A model generated the notes under the pieces. The model made no database searches and was not told the DNA's origin. It saw only the letters and a program-made list of their open reading frames with translations. Of a DNA stretch of 21,939 nucleotides, positions 20,930 to 21,939 are shown in pieces (within the stretch, counting starts at the first letter, position 1; each line of letters starts with the position of its first letter). A program made the translations under genes and the position numbers. The DNA is from JBQCDV01 sp051960855 (GTDB taxonomy: Bacteria; Actinomycetota; Actinomycetes; JAJZTN01): NCBI GenBank assembly GCA_051960855.1, contig JBQCDV010000149.1, forward strand, positions 1 to 21,939. Reading direction: 5' to 3'.

Positions 20930-21939
20930 GTGACGGACAGCGAGGTGATCGAGGCGGGCGCCGACCTGGCTGAGGACGAGCGGCTCGCGGCGTTGCGGGC
21001 ACTGCGGATGCTGGATACCGGCAACGAGGAGCGCTTCGACCGCCTGACACGCCTGTGCGCCGCCCTGTTGGACGTGCCGATCTCGCTGGTCACGCTGGTC
21101 GACCGCGACCGGCAGTGGCACAAGTCGCGGTTGGGCTTCGACCGCGAGGAGATCACGCGGGACGAGTCGTTCTGCACCGTCGCCATCCAGCAGTCTGACC
21201 CCCTCGTCGTCGAGGACGCGACGCAGGACCCCCGCTTCGTCGACAACCCACTGGTCACCGGTCCCGATCACATCCGCTTCTACGCCGGCGTCCCCGTGTC
21301 GGACGGTGCGGGCCACTACCTGGGCGCCTTGTGCGTCCTGGACCACGAGCCGCGCTCCCTGACCGACGACCAGATCCAGGTCCTCCGTGACGTCGCGAGT
21401 CTCGTTGAGCGGGAGATGCTGGTGCGTCACCAGCTCGACGGCGCTGCCGACGTCCAGCGCAACCTGCTGCCAGCAGCGCTGCCCCGCAGGCCCGACCTCG
21501 AGGTCGCGGCGGTGCTGCGGTCCACGCTCGAGGTGGGTGGGGACTTCTATGACTGGCGCACGGCCGGCGACGACCTCGCGGTCACGTTGGCCGACGTGAT
21601 GGGCAAGGGGCTGCCGGCCGCTCTCATGGCCGCGACGGTGCGCGGCGGGATGCGGGCGGCGGTGGACGGGCACGAGCCCGGAGAGGTGCTCAGGGCTGCG
21701 TCGCACGCGCTGGAGGAGGACTTCACCCGGACGGGCACCTTCGCGACGGCGTTCCATGCCCGGATCTCGCCTGCCGGCGAGGTGCGGTGGGCGGATGCCG
21801 GCCACGGGCTCGCCTATGTCGTCCGTAGCGACGGCAGAGTCGAGATCCTCGCCTCGAGCGGGCCGCCCCTCGGGCTGCTCGGCCCGGGGGAGTGGCCCAC
21901 GTATGGCACCTGGCTGCAGGACGGCGAGATCGTCGTCGT
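20930..21939 (+). CDS. GAF domain-SpoIIE/PP2C-type serine phosphatase (partial, 3' end outside window)
   Basis: The first 336 residues of a signalling phosphatase, open to the window edge. Residues 16-162 form a GAF sensor domain (FDRLTRLCAALLDVPISLVTLVDRDRQWHKS, DESFCTVAI, FYAGVPV, LGALCVLD). Residues 170-336 begin a SpoIIE/RsbU-like PP2C domain: QRNLLPAALPRRPDLEVAAV, VGGDFYDW (202-209, metal ligand D205), LADVMGKGLPAALMAA (D222) and ADAGH (288-292). Such proteins dephosphorylate anti-sigma-factor antagonists in partner-switching stress pathways; the name does not imply sporulation. The GAF ligand is unknown. No anti-sigma factor or antagonist gene is visible. The GTG start has no ribosome site. 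The C-terminal end, including any further domain such as an HATPase kinase, cannot be judged. Confidence 0.88.
   Translation, partial: MTDSEVIEAGADLAEDERLAALRALRMLDTGNEERFDRLTRLCAALLDVPISLVTLVDRDRQWHKSRLGFDREEITRDESFCTVAIQQSDPLVVEDATQDPRFVDNPLVTGPDHIRFYAGVPVSDGAGHYLGALCVLDHEPRSLTDDQIQVLRDVASLVEREMLVRHQLDGAADVQRNLLPAALPRRPDLEVAAVLRSTLEVGGDFYDWRTAGDDLAVTLADVMGKGLPAALMAATVRGGMRAAVDGHEPGEVLRAASHALEEDFTRTGTFATAFHARISPAGEVRWADAGHGLAYVVRSDGRVEILASSGPPLGLLGPGEWPTYGTWLQDGEIVV

Noticed and set aside
20930..21939. Sporulation gene because of the SpoIIE domain
   Set aside because: The domain is a general PP2C-type phosphatase module; GAF-SpoIIE proteins occur widely in non-sporulating actinobacteria.

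Overview
The window reads as chromosomal DNA of a high-GC actinomycete (order not resolvable by eye). Coding frames have strongly GC-biased third positions and GTG starts are common. Many start codons follow a TAnnnT-type -10 box by only 6-8 nt, the arrangement of actinobacterial leaderless mRNAs. From memory, the backbone order (hemolysin III / Z-isoprenyl diphosphate synthase / PhoH2 / fumarase / GlpX / DUF4245 / XseB-XseA / IspH / DUF6542 / YchF) follows the Mycobacterium tuberculosis Rv1085c-Rv1112 stretch. It is therefore a conserved housekeeping neighbourhood, with a few lineage-specific genes between the anchors. I see no tRNA, rRNA, insertion sequence, integrase, prophage gene or CRISPR array.

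Layout. 1-3.8 kb: a conserved hypothetical gene (+) converges on and overlaps a hemolysin III/PAQR membrane protein (-). Next come an MFS transporter (-) with a hairpin behind it, and a divergent short-chain Z-prenyl transferase (+). 3.8-6.7 kb: a PIN-PhoH ATPase/RNase (+) and, after 511 nt of non-coding DNA with a CRP/GlxR-like palindrome and several hairpins, a secreted lysozyme-like wall hydrolase (+). A perfect 22-bp hairpin separates this gene from the convergent fumarase. 6.7-10.5 kb: fumarase, a PfkB sugar kinase and class II fructose-1,6-bisphosphatase, all on the minus strand; the fumarase leader is built of 18-bp tandem repeats. 10.5-14.8 kb: a DUF4245 membrane-anchored protein (+), exonuclease VII xseA-xseB (-, overlapping; xseB carries a 15-bp repeat array), ispH (+) and a DUF6542 membrane protein (-). 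14.8-21.9 kb: rmuC (-), two overlapping ABC exporter half-transporters that look like a heterodimer with one degenerate ATP site (-), the GTPase ychF (+), and the start of a GAF-SpoIIE phosphatase (+) that runs off the window.

The contents are central carbon metabolism (fumarase, FBPase, sugar kinase), isoprenoid synthesis (ispH, Z-prenyl transferase), DNA and RNA maintenance (xseAB, rmuC, phoH, ychF) and envelope functions. I found no convincing new multi-gene system. The most interesting signals are small: a double TTACG-N4-CGTAG operator before the hemolysin III gene, the fumarase-leader repeat array, the in-frame repeat array in xseB, the CRP-like site and long leader of the wall hydrolase, and the run of apparently leaderless promoters.
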